The notes below the pieces were generated by a model. It saw only the letters and a program-made list of their open reading frames with translations, had not been told where the DNA came from and did no database searches. The translations under genes were made by a program, and so were the position numbers. DNA of 9,611 nucleotides. Source: an uncultured bacterium (GTDB taxonomy: Bacteria; Patescibacteriota; Gracilibacteria; UBA4473). Position 1 is the first letter of the stretch, and every line of letters begins with the position of its first letter. Of this stretch, positions 1-6,485 are shown piece after piece. The DNA lies in the NCBI GenBank assembly GCA_947311285.1, contig CAMZKS010000040.1, positions 1 through 9,611 of the forward strand, read 5' to 3'.

Positions 1-1494
1 ATTATAGCCCGTATGGGAACATTTTTCACATCCATTTCTCTTTGGTATCTCTAAGAATACTCCCTGCTCACCGTTATGTTCGCTCTTTACTTTTCCACTC
101 TTTTTTATGCCTGGATACAGAGCTTCTAGTGTTTTAAGCAACGCACTTACCCGCGTATGATCTTTCAAGTTTACCCACTCTTTTTTCAGACAGTATTGGC
201 AAACATTTCGTACTAAACGCTGCGCGAATACAGCATTAATAGCTGCGGCAATATTAAAACTTTCTAAGCCTAAATTTCGCAAGCGAGTAATCGCTCCTAA
301 AGCCGAATTGGTATGCAAGGAGCTCAATACCACATGTCCCGTTAACGCCGCCTCACTCGCAAGTTTAGCGGTGGTACTTTCTCTTATTTCTCCGATTAAA
401 ATAACGTCAGGGTCATGTCGAAGTAACGCCTTTAAACCATTCGCAAAGCTGTAGTCGGAATTTTCATCTACCGGAGACTGTGTCACCCCTTCTAAGTGAT
501 ACTCCACCGGATCCTCCAGACTTACCAATTTTCGTTCTGAGCTATTAAGCTCTTTAAGCATCGCATAAAGTGTGGTTGTTTTACCACTTCCCGTCGGACC
601 CGTTACCAACAACATACCGCTTTTTTTACTCAAGGCTTTATTAATCATACTTTCTGTCAGGTCATCAAACCCTAGCTCTGAAAAATTTTTCAAGCCTTTT
701 CGACTATCCAGTACCCGCATTACGACTGACTCTAAAGTTTCGGTTGGCAAGGTTGATACCCGCAAATCGATATTGCGACCATTAGCGACAAAACGCAGAC
801 TACCATCTTGCGGAATATGTGAGATATTAGACCGCATGCCGGCTTCATACTTAATATAGTCCACTAACTTGATCACTCTTGGCATTTCGAGTTTCGCGAT
901 ATCATGCAAAATTCCATCAATTCTAAAGCGAAGCACCGCCTGTGATTCATACGGCTGAATATGAATATCTGAGGCTTTCACCTTAATAGCGGCAATTTGA
1001 ATTTCATTTAAAGACTCTGCTGCGGGTAACTTCGCCAGGCTAATCTCCAAGTCACCAAAACTTAAAAATTCAGACTCTAAATTAGATTCATTACTTTCTC
1101 TAAAGTCATGCTTCAACTTGATCGTTTTTTTCGTAAGCAAATCGGAGTTGTAAAGCGATAAAATATGATTGAGCCCTCTATTAGAACAAACAGCCCATGA
1201 AACATTCATTCTTTGCGCTTCAAGTTTTTCTTGTAATAAAGCCAATCCAGAAGCATTTGGGTCCAAAGCGGCCAACTTTAAATTAAAACCGTTTCGGTAA
1301 TAAGGCACCACCTTGAGTTCTTGTGCTTGCTCACGCGTTATGAGGCTTAAAATATCAGGATTTATAGGAAACTTTGCCAAATCAATATAATCAAAACCCA
1401 GCTTCACCGCTCTTCCTTGAGCCTCTTTTTCTTCAAAGTTTTGATTAATAATATCAACCCCCACCGTGCTTTCATTTTTAATAGGCAAACTCAT
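1..1494 (-). CDS. pilB: Type IV pilus assembly ATPase PilB/GspE (3'-truncated by window edge)
   Basis: This is the hexameric cytoplasmic ATPase that drives pilus or pseudopilus extension. 498 residues are visible and the C-terminus lies off the left edge. Residues about 25-150 look like the N-terminal T2SSE_N/MshEN-type domain, but without the RLGxxL repeat part usual in longer PilB proteins. Seen in the ATPase domain: an RFRIDG motif near 189-194, Walker A GPTGSGKT at 299-306, Asp box LEDPVE at 326-331, Walker B region DPDVILIGE at 361-369 with the catalytic Glu369, and a His box with H387 and H394. A zinc-binding tetracysteine is made by CQYC at 432-435 and CEKC at 489-492, which is typical of extension ATPases and absent from PilT. 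ATG 1494 is the first canonical start: the frame is open upstream to about 1600 but has no ATG/GTG/TTG. There is no Shine-Dalgarno. The gene is divergent from the pilus operon. PilB versus GspE cannot be settled from the sequence alone. Confidence 0.95.
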   Translation of the reverse strand, partial: MSLPIKNESTVGVDIINQNFEEKEAQGRAVKLGFDYIDLAKFPINPDILSLITREQAQELKVVPYYRNGFNLKLAALDPNASGLALLQEKLEAQRMNVSWAVCSNRGLNHILSLYNSDLLTKKTIKLKHDFRESNESNLESEFLSFGDLEISLAKLPAAESLNEIQIAAIKVKASDIHIQPYESQAVLRFRIDGILHDIAKLEMPRVIKLVDYIKYEAGMRSNISHIPQDGSLRFVANGRNIDLRVSTLPTETLESVVMRVLDSRKGLKNFSELGFDDLTESMINKALSKKSGMLLVTGPTGSGKTTTLYAMLKELNSSERKLVSLEDPVEYHLEGVTQSPVDENSDYSFANGLKALLRHDPDVILIGEIRESTTAKLASEAALTGHVVLSSLHTNSALGAITRLRNLGLESFNIAAAINAVFAQRLVRNVCQYCLKKEWVNLKDHTRVSALLKTLEALYPGIKKSGKVKSEHNGEQGVFLEIPKRNGCEKCSHTGYN

Positions 1495-1500
1495 CAGACT

Positions 1501-1529
1501 ATTATAGCAGAATTTAAACTTTATATCAA
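1501..1529 (-). promoter_or_regulatory. Near-consensus sigma-70-type promoter of the ATPase gene, probably leaderless
   Basis: Reading leftward, TTGATA (1529-1524, 5/6 match to the -35 box) is followed after 17 nt by TATAAT (1506-1501, 6/6 match to the -10 box). Only six bases separate the -10 box from the ATG at 1494, so transcription should begin at or within one or two bases of the start codon. No ribosome binding site can fit. This is the best promoter match in the window. Confidence 0.75.
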
Positions 1530-1594
1530 AACGAATAAATCCATTAATAGACCTGCCTTTCGTATCTCCTGACTTATTTTTTTGATCATAAAAT

Positions 1595-1623
1595 TTGCTT
1601 CATAAAGCATTAAGGCTGATAAT
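1595..1623 (+). promoter_or_regulatory. Candidate promoter of the rightward pilus operon
   Basis: TTGCTT (1595-1600, weak -35 match, 3/6) is followed by a 17-nt spacer and GATAAT (1618-1623, 5/6 match to the -10 box). This predicts a transcript start near 1630 and a leader of roughly 20 nt before the ATG at 1649. It lies in the 154-bp gap between the two divergent pilus transcripts, back to back with the ATPase promoter. No obvious operator palindrome was seen in the gap. Confidence 0.4.
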
Positions 1624-1648
1624 AATAAAAAAATACAGAGTGAAGCCT

Positions 1649-2206
1649 ATGAATCAAAATCAACATCGTGAAACAAATACTAAAAAATGGCCTAACATTA
1701 TTGCGGCTATTTTTGTGATTATTTCTGTTGGCGCTGCCGCCTTTCTTGGTTGGCAAAGCTTTCAACTGAAACAGAGGCAGAAAACACTAATACTCGCGAT
1801 TTCGACTCAAAAACAAAATTTAATTGAGCTGAAAGAACGAGAAAAAATTGGCCAAAAAATGAAAGCCGCAGAAATTTTAAATAAAGCTAAGGTCTACCGT
1901 AAAAACTGGTCTAAAGTTTTAACCGATATAAACCAGGCTTTCCCAGAGCGGGGTCAAATAAAATTTAATAGCATATCGGTTGATGCCACTAATTCTGTTG
2001 AGGTTCAAGTCACCTCCCCAGATATTTCAAATGCAGCTCGTTTTTTATCACTTGTTAAAAGTAGTGATAAATTAAGCAATGGATTTATTAGTACTATTAG
2101 TCCTGCCATTAGCAATGAAAATGGTGCTAGCACTTACAACTTTAATGCCACGTTTGATTACCAACCAAAGGCCTCCACAACAGAATTAACGACTGACGAA
2201 TCATGA
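1649..2206 (+). CDS. pilN: PilN-like type IV pilus alignment protein
   Basis: The product is 185 residues: a short polar cytoplasmic tail (1-15), one membrane helix (about 16-36), a predicted coiled coil (about 38-72) and a small alpha/beta domain. The segment around 83-100 (YRKNW...VLTDI...FPE) and the following alternating strands resemble the ferredoxin-like domain of PilN. PilN pairs with PilO and links the cytoplasmic motor complex to the envelope part of the pilus. The usual N-terminal INLLP PilM-binding motif is not seen. I chose ATG 1649 over an upstream TTG at 1595, because 1595-1623 looks like the promoter and the extra residues are not PilN-like. GTG 1640 is an alternative. The stop overlaps the next gene's start (ATGA). 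It is assigned as PilN by architecture and position rather than by strong motifs. Confidence 0.7.
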   Translation: MNQNQHRETNTKKWPNIIAAIFVIISVGAAAFLGWQSFQLKQRQKTLILAISTQKQNLIELKEREKIGQKMKAAEILNKAKVYRKNWSKVLTDINQAFPERGQIKFNSISVDATNSVEVQVTSPDISNAARFLSLVKSSDKLSNGFISTISPAISNENGASTYNFNATFDYQPKASTTELTTDES

Positions 2207-2721
2207 AAAAAATATGGATTTACGCACTTCTGCTTTTAATACCCCTTTATGGTTTTTGGATTATACCTCAAAATAAGGCCATTAAGATTCGACAGGTGGA
2301 CCTATCGATTCTGCAAGCAGAAACAGAGGAATACAAGACGAAAATAAAGCAATTATCTGATCTAAGCAAATTACTTGAGAACCCTATTTATGAGAGTGTT
2401 TTAGAGCAAATTCCGACCTCCCTTGAACAAGGAATAGTGATTCTTATTTTACAAAAAATTGCGCAAAGTACCGGTTTTGTTTTTGATAGTATTAATTTCA
2501 GTCGAGGGCAAAACGCAACACTTGAGACCAATACTTTAAACATAAACTTCTCTATTCGAGGACGAGAAGATAAGTTTATTAATTTTTTAGAAGCGATCGA
2601 AAAAAGTCCTCGATTTATGGGAATGGAGAGCTTTGCCTATAATATTGAAACTGTAAACGGTATTGATATTATTAATATGTCCGTGCCTCTTTACACGTTT
2701 GCTCAATCTAACGAGAACTAA
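2203..2721 (+). CDS. pilO: PilO-like type IV pilus alignment protein
   Basis: The product is 172 residues with an N-terminal membrane helix (about 5-22), a coiled-coil stretch (about 28-60) and a C-terminal ferredoxin-like domain. The region IPTSLEQG (70-77), followed by a helix and IAQSTGFVFDSI (86-97), matches the conserved PilO pattern of Pro, an acidic helix, then a buried strand. PilO forms heterodimers with PilN on the outer face of the membrane and helps align the pilus machine. Its ATG lies inside the TGA stop of the pilN-like gene (ATGA), and its TAA shares a base with the next ATG (TAATG), so translation is probably coupled on both sides. No Shine-Dalgarno is visible. Recognition rests on architecture, gene order and this weak motif. 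Confidence 0.75.
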   Translation: MKKIWIYALLLLIPLYGFWIIPQNKAIKIRQVDLSILQAETEEYKTKIKQLSDLSKLLENPIYESVLEQIPTSLEQGIVILILQKIAQSTGFVFDSINFSRGQNATLETNTLNINFSIRGREDKFINFLEAIEKSPRFMGMESFAYNIETVNGIDIINMSVPLYTFAQSNEN

Positions 2722-3932
2722 TGTCTACGGCTAAACCTCAAAACACAACAGCGACGAGTCAAGCAGCCTACAAGCCGTTTGATTTACTGAAAAAACCAAA
2801 ACAACGGGCGGTTATTTATGGTTTAACAAACCGACAAAATGATCATTGGTTAATAAAGGCGAATGATTTACTACTAGATCATCAGCCTTTTAATTTAAAA
2901 GACAAAGCTCGATTTTTTCACTCGTTAAAGCTACTCGTCAATTCAGGCGTACAGTTTACCCGAGCGCTAGAAATGCTTTCTGATCGAACTCAACACGTTC
3001 GATTTTCACGAATTTTAAAAACTGTGGCATACGATATGCAGCAGAATGGTTTATCCTTTTCTGGCGCGATCCAAAAACACCCCTCTATTTTCGAGCAGTC
3101 AGAAGTAAAAATGATTTACTCCGGAGAACTGACCGGAAAAATCAATGCGACACTTGAAGCTATTGCGACTCAATTACAAAAAAACATTGAACTTGAGATG
3201 CGAGTAAAGTCGGCCTTGATGTACCCCGCAACCGTTGTAGGTGCCATCATATTAGCAGGTGCGGCAGTTATGTTTTTTATTGTTCCAAAACTAACCTCCC
3301 TCTTTGCAGAGCTTGGAGGGCAATTACCACTTAGTACCAGAATTTTGATGAATACATCAGAAATTATAGTAAGTTACTGGTGGTTACTACTATTTGGTAT
3401 CGCTGGAGCTATCACTTGGTTTATTCAATGGAAAAGTTCTGAAGAAGGGCAACGCTCATGGCATCACTTCATTCTGAATTTCCCTCTCACTAAAAATATC
3501 GTCAGTAATATTCAAGTCACCAAGATCACTCTTAATTTCGCCACTCTGCTTTCTGCCGGAATTCCTTTAAGTAAAGCCTTAAGAGTGTTGGGGGAAATTG
3601 TTCCTAACAAAATTGTAGGCGATGATTTATTTGATATTGAAGTAAAAGTACGAAACGGAGACCCTTTGCATCAGTCCTTTTTAGACGCAAAACATATCGA
3701 TTCTGTGGTTGGAGAAATATTAGAAGTCGGGGAAAAAACCGGACACATGGCCGAAGTTTTGCAAAAACTAGGCGATCAGTATGACCTAGAAGTAGAATCT
3801 CAGCTGAAAAACCTCTCCACTATTATTGAGCCTATCATTATTTTATTTGTAGGCGTCGCCGTTGCCTTCTTAATATTTGCAGTACTAATGCCTATTTTCA
3901 ACTTACAAGATTTATTTGCAGCTTCCGCTTAA
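2721..3932 (+). CDS. pilC: Type IV pilus inner-membrane platform protein PilC/GspF
   Basis: This 403-residue polytopic protein forms the membrane platform on which the PilB/GspE ATPase acts during pilin polymerisation. Two T2SSF domains are visible. The first spans about 62-185 and carries YSGELTGK (133-140); the second spans about 265-390 and carries EVGEKTGHM (335-343). The paired GE-x-TG motifs are the family signature. Three membrane segments are apparent, near 168-189, 212-237 and 367-391. The first 55 residues are polar and not clearly conserved. Length is normal for the family. The start overlaps the PilO-like stop by one base (TAATG); the only ribosome-binding hint is a weak GAG about 10 nt upstream. 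A pseudopilin gene follows after 4 nt, placing it centrally in the operon. Confidence 0.95.
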   Translation: MSTAKPQNTTATSQAAYKPFDLLKKPKQRAVIYGLTNRQNDHWLIKANDLLLDHQPFNLKDKARFFHSLKLLVNSGVQFTRALEMLSDRTQHVRFSRILKTVAYDMQQNGLSFSGAIQKHPSIFEQSEVKMIYSGELTGKINATLEAIATQLQKNIELEMRVKSALMYPATVVGAIILAGAAVMFFIVPKLTSLFAELGGQLPLSTRILMNTSEIIVSYWWLLLFGIAGAITWFIQWKSSEEGQRSWHHFILNFPLTKNIVSNIQVTKITLNFATLLSAGIPLSKALRVLGEIVPNKIVGDDLFDIEVKVRNGDPLHQSFLDAKHIDSVVGEILEVGEKTGHMAEVLQKLGDQYDLEVESQLKNLSTIIEPIIILFVGVAVAFLIFAVLMPIFNLQDLFAASA

Positions 3933-3936
3933 CCTT

Positions 3937-4437
3937 ATGATTAAAGCGAAACGTTCGGCTTTCACGCTTATCGAATTGCTAGTTGTAATTGTGATTATTG
4001 GAATTATGACGGCGATGATTGCTCCGGATTATTTAAAGTTTCGTCAAAAAATTGATTTAAAAAATAGTGTTAGTTTATTGCAATCAGGCTTAAACGAAGC
4101 CTATTCTCAGGCTCGTTCACGATCAAAGCATTATATTCTAAAAAAAACGACTGGCGACTCCGATCATTATTTAGTCTTTGAATGTGATGATTATTTTTGT
4201 ACCACTCGAACAGCCGTTAGGAATAGTCAAGGTACGGGATTCGAACACAAACTTGAGGGTCACACACTTATAAGTAGTGCTGAATTTGAAATAAAATTTC
4301 TAGCGCCACATGGTGACATAGAAATAACCAGCTCAGATACAGCTAGACCCCTTTGTATAGAACTCGACAACAACGGCCTGGAAACGGCGCTGTATATTTA
4401 TGAAAAATCAGGTTTGATAACCACTGATACACCATGA
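3937..4437 (+). CDS. Type IV pilin-like protein, FimT/GspH type minor pseudopilin
   Basis: The product is 166 residues. A short basic leader, MIKAKRSA, is followed by FTLIELLVVIVIIGIM, the hydrophobic class III (prepilin) signal. Cleavage by prepilin peptidase would fall after Ala8, leaving Phe1 and the conserved Glu5. Ala rather than Gly at -1 is a tolerated variant. The helix continues into a segment with a LNEAYSQARSRS pattern (about 50-61), which resembles the GspH/FimT family. The C-terminal domain is strand-rich and holds three cysteines, two of them in ECDDYFC. I chose ATG 3937 because the upstream TTG at 3916 lies inside pilC and would lengthen the leader. It probably acts as a minor pilin in the tip or priming complex; being the major pilin is less likely because three more pilin-like genes follow. 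Confidence 0.85.
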   Translation: MIKAKRSAFTLIELLVVIVIIGIMTAMIAPDYLKFRQKIDLKNSVSLLQSGLNEAYSQARSRSKHYILKKTTGDSDHYLVFECDDYFCTTRTAVRNSQGTGFEHKLEGHTLISSAEFEIKFLAPHGDIEITSSDTARPLCIELDNNGLETALYIYEKSGLITTDTP

Positions 4438-4985
4438 TAAAATCAAAACATGGTTTTACCCTGATTGAATCACTTATTGTGATGTTTATTTTAGCCAGCA
4501 GCATGACAGCGGCGCTGTATTTACTAACTACGGTGGTATTTAGCACGCAGCAAAATCTTAAACGAACCAAAGCCGTCTATATGGCACAAGAGTGTGCCGA
4601 ACTCGCTCGAAATTTAAGAGATACCGCTTGGGTTAATTATAGACCATGGGATTGCTCCTTCGGAAATATTGGAGATGAATTCGTGCTTTCGCCAACAAAT
4701 TCAGCCAGCGATAAGATCAGCACCTGCAATAACATGCCTGGAGCGGTTCAATTGGTAGTTGCAAATAATACCAACACCGTCGTTTGGCAAGAAGGACTCA
4801 CGTTAACTCATTTTCCAATCACTCCGAACGCCATCGATACAGGCTATAAAAGAGTCTTAACGCATGTAGATCTAGATACTAATTCGGACACACTTGATTT
4901 GGAGTGTTCCGTGGAGTGGGATTTCAATGGACGCCCCCAAAACGTAACCACCACACAAACACTTACTAACTGGCGCAAAAATTAA
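4434..4985 (+). CDS. Type IV pilin-like protein, PilV/GspI type minor pseudopilin
   Basis: The product is 183 residues. Leader MIKSKHG is followed by FTLIESLIVMFILASS, giving a canonical G|F prepilin cleavage site and Glu5. After the hydrophobic helix, the segment around 48-64 (YMAQECAELARNLRD) matches the pattern at this position in PilV/GspI proteins, where the helix meets the globular head. Four cysteines lie in the mature head (QEC, WDC, STC, LEC) and could form disulfides outside the membrane. The start overlaps the preceding stop (ATGA), with no Shine-Dalgarno, so expression likely depends on upstream translation. Family knowledge places GspI/PilV at the core of the minor-pilin complex that primes assembly. 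The subtype is inferred from order and the post-helix motif. Confidence 0.8.
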   Translation: MIKSKHGFTLIESLIVMFILASSMTAALYLLTTVVFSTQQNLKRTKAVYMAQECAELARNLRDTAWVNYRPWDCSFGNIGDEFVLSPTNSASDKISTCNNMPGAVQLVVANNTNTVVWQEGLTLTHFPITPNAIDTGYKRVLTHVDLDTNSDTLDLECSVEWDFNGRPQNVTTTQTLTNWRKN

Positions 4986-4986
4986 G

Positions 4987-5610
4987 ATGTTAAAAATTAA
5001 AACGTTTTACATGCCACTAAGCTGGAAGCTTTCTTCTCACCGCTGCAAAGTAAGTGGTTTCACACTGATTGAGTTATTAGTGTCTATCGTCATAACCGGT
5101 ATGATGCTAACCTTGGTACTCGCCAGCTACTGGACGTTTTTACAAACCCAACAAAAAATGGCGATAAGCCGTGAATTACAAAGCGAAGTACGATTTGTGT
5201 TTAATCGTTTTACCGACAAAGTTCGATCAAGCACGATTGATTATGCCGAGTACGTTCCAGGTGGAGAATGTGAAATCACTGGCACTCGACTATGCCTTAT
5301 TAGCTCTTCCAGAACAGGCATTTTCCTTGATTATGATAGCACTAACACGATTTTAAATCTCGGTATACGACCGGCTTACAATGCCGGAGACCCCGTGCCA
5401 GCTATTGAATATGAACCACTACTCTCACCTAATAAATTTACCGTTACCGGATTAAACTTTGATTTCGCTCCTACCAATGATCCGGCGGTACTAGCCAATG
5501 CCCAGCTACAACCTAAAGCAACATTTTATCTTGAAGTAAGCCCGCGCGATGGGCGTTACCAAGACTTAGTGATTGAAAGCCAGACCACTATTTCATCTCG
5601 TCAGTACTAA
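4987..5610 (+). CDS. Type IV pilin-like protein, PilW/GspJ type minor pseudopilin
   Basis: The product is 207 residues with an unusually long 24-residue leader ending in KVSG, followed by FTLIELLVSIVITGMML. The G|F cleavage site and Glu5 are intact. A downstream ATG at 5011 would shorten the leader to 16 residues and is a credible alternative start. After the helix comes ELQSEVRFVFNRFTDKVR (about 61-78), resembling the amphipathic segment of PilW/GspJ. The head is strand-rich, with two close cysteines (GEC and RLC). It begins one base after the preceding TAA and ends directly against the next ATG. PilW/GspJ partners with the I and K type minor pilins; the specific subtype here is an inference from its third position and size. 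Confidence 0.75.
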   Translation: MLKIKTFYMPLSWKLSSHRCKVSGFTLIELLVSIVITGMMLTLVLASYWTFLQTQQKMAISRELQSEVRFVFNRFTDKVRSSTIDYAEYVPGGECEITGTRLCLISSSRTGIFLDYDSTNTILNLGIRPAYNAGDPVPAIEYEPLLSPNKFTVTGLNFDFAPTNDPAVLANAQLQPKATFYLEVSPRDGRYQDLVIESQTTISSRQY

Positions 5611-6459
5611 ATGAGGTACCTACTACACGCTATCGAGTCAAAAAAGATTCAGGTTAAAACTGAGGGCTCTGCTTTGCTTGTAAGCATTATGCTTTCCGGA
5701 CTCATGATTACCGTTGGTATCATGTCTGCTCGTTTGGCCGTGCGAGAAGTAGAAATGTCCACTGATTTATTTTTATCAGAAAAAGCCTATTTAAGTGCAG
5801 AGTCTGGCGTAGAAAAATCACTTTTCAAATTAAAATCAGATCCATTAGCCCATGTCCAACCATCACTGAACGATGGAGATATAAATGATTTAGAAGATGA
5901 TTTTACCGAAGTCTCTATTCGTAACCTCATCATCCAAAGCCCCACTTCAACAGATTTTTCTAAAGGTAAATTTGAGTTCACCTTACCGCCATTACAAAGC
6001 CAAAAGTTCAGATTTCAAAAAGATGACGACTTAGATATAAACACTAATCCAGTTGCCGTTAATGGCACCGTATCTGTTAACCTAGATACCCCTGGTGCGT
6101 TTTTCTGGCGATTTTTATGTAATGACAGCTCTGGTGCGACAGCAGCCCTGCAGGCGCAAGCAACAAGTAATCTTTCAAATTTGTTAACCACCCCTGGTGT
6201 CGATGACGACGGGAACTCGTTAACCTTTGACGCTTGGACGGGCGTCGATAAAAATACCTGCTTTATTTCCATCCAAAATTTACAATCGGCATCTGTTACT
6301 TACACCTTTTCAGGTACAACTATGGCACCACACGCCGCCCATATACATGCCGTAGGCACGCATCAAGGTCGCGAAAAACATATTCGTTTTGATTACGCCC
6401 AAAAAAGTTTAGGCTCACTCTTCGACTTTAGTTTCTTACACAGTAAAGGCGGGTTGTAA
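5611..6459 (+). CDS. PilX/GspK-like minor pilin
   Basis: The product is 282 residues, the largest of the four pilin-like proteins. A 19-residue leader ending in KTEG precedes SALLVSIMLSGLMITVGIM, matching the PilX_N pattern, in which a small residue replaces Phe1 and Glu5 is missing. Glu5 absence is normal for PilX/GspK, the subunit that caps the minor-pilin complex. The continuation LFLSEKAYLSAESGVEKSL (about 54-72) is characteristic of this family. The head is long and acidic, with runs such as NDGDIND and GVDDDGN, and two cysteines flanking an Ala/Gln-rich and Asp-rich stretch. The ATG abuts the previous TAA with no gap. The gene closes the operon, and its TAA directly abuts the stop of the opposing purL-like gene. 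Confidence 0.75.
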   Translation: MRYLLHAIESKKIQVKTEGSALLVSIMLSGLMITVGIMSARLAVREVEMSTDLFLSEKAYLSAESGVEKSLFKLKSDPLAHVQPSLNDGDINDLEDDFTEVSIRNLIIQSPTSTDFSKGKFEFTLPPLQSQKFRFQKDDDLDINTNPVAVNGTVSVNLDTPGAFFWRFLCNDSSGATAALQAQATSNLSNLLTTPGVDDDGNSLTFDAWTGVDKNTCFISIQNLQSASVTYTFSGTTMAPHAAHIHAVGTHQGREKHIRFDYAQKSLGSLFDFSFLHSKGGL

Positions 6460-6485
6460 TTAAGCCATAACCACATTACCCGCTT
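6447..6485. terminator. Weak inverted repeat at the convergent operon/purL junction
   Basis: GCGGGT (6449-6454) and ACCCGC (6478-6483) form an imperfect stem, extendable by a G-T and an A-T pair, around a loop of about 23 nt spanning both stop codons. Neither side has a clear T-run, so it is not a convincing intrinsic terminator. It is the only inverted repeat I saw where two converging transcripts must end. Confidence 0.2.

Noticed and set aside
572..859. 95-codon rightward open frame inside the ATPase gene
   Set aside because: It is antisense to the Walker A region of a clearly conserved ATPase frame and has no recognisable product.
1595..1648. TTG start giving an 18-residue longer PilN-like protein
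   Set aside because: This stretch holds the likely -35/-10 elements, and the added basic sequence is not family-like; ATG 1649 is preferred.
4343..4570. 75-codon leftward frame across the first two pseudopilin genes
   Set aside because: It is antisense to two genes with intact prepilin signals and has no start context or family features.
5171..5356. 61-codon frame inside the PilW-like gene
   Set aside because: Out-of-frame shadow of a gene with a clear prepilin signal and continuous reading frame.
5787..6272. Two leftward frames inside the PilX-like gene
   Set aside because: Antisense to a gene with a PilX_N signature; no conserved features of their own.
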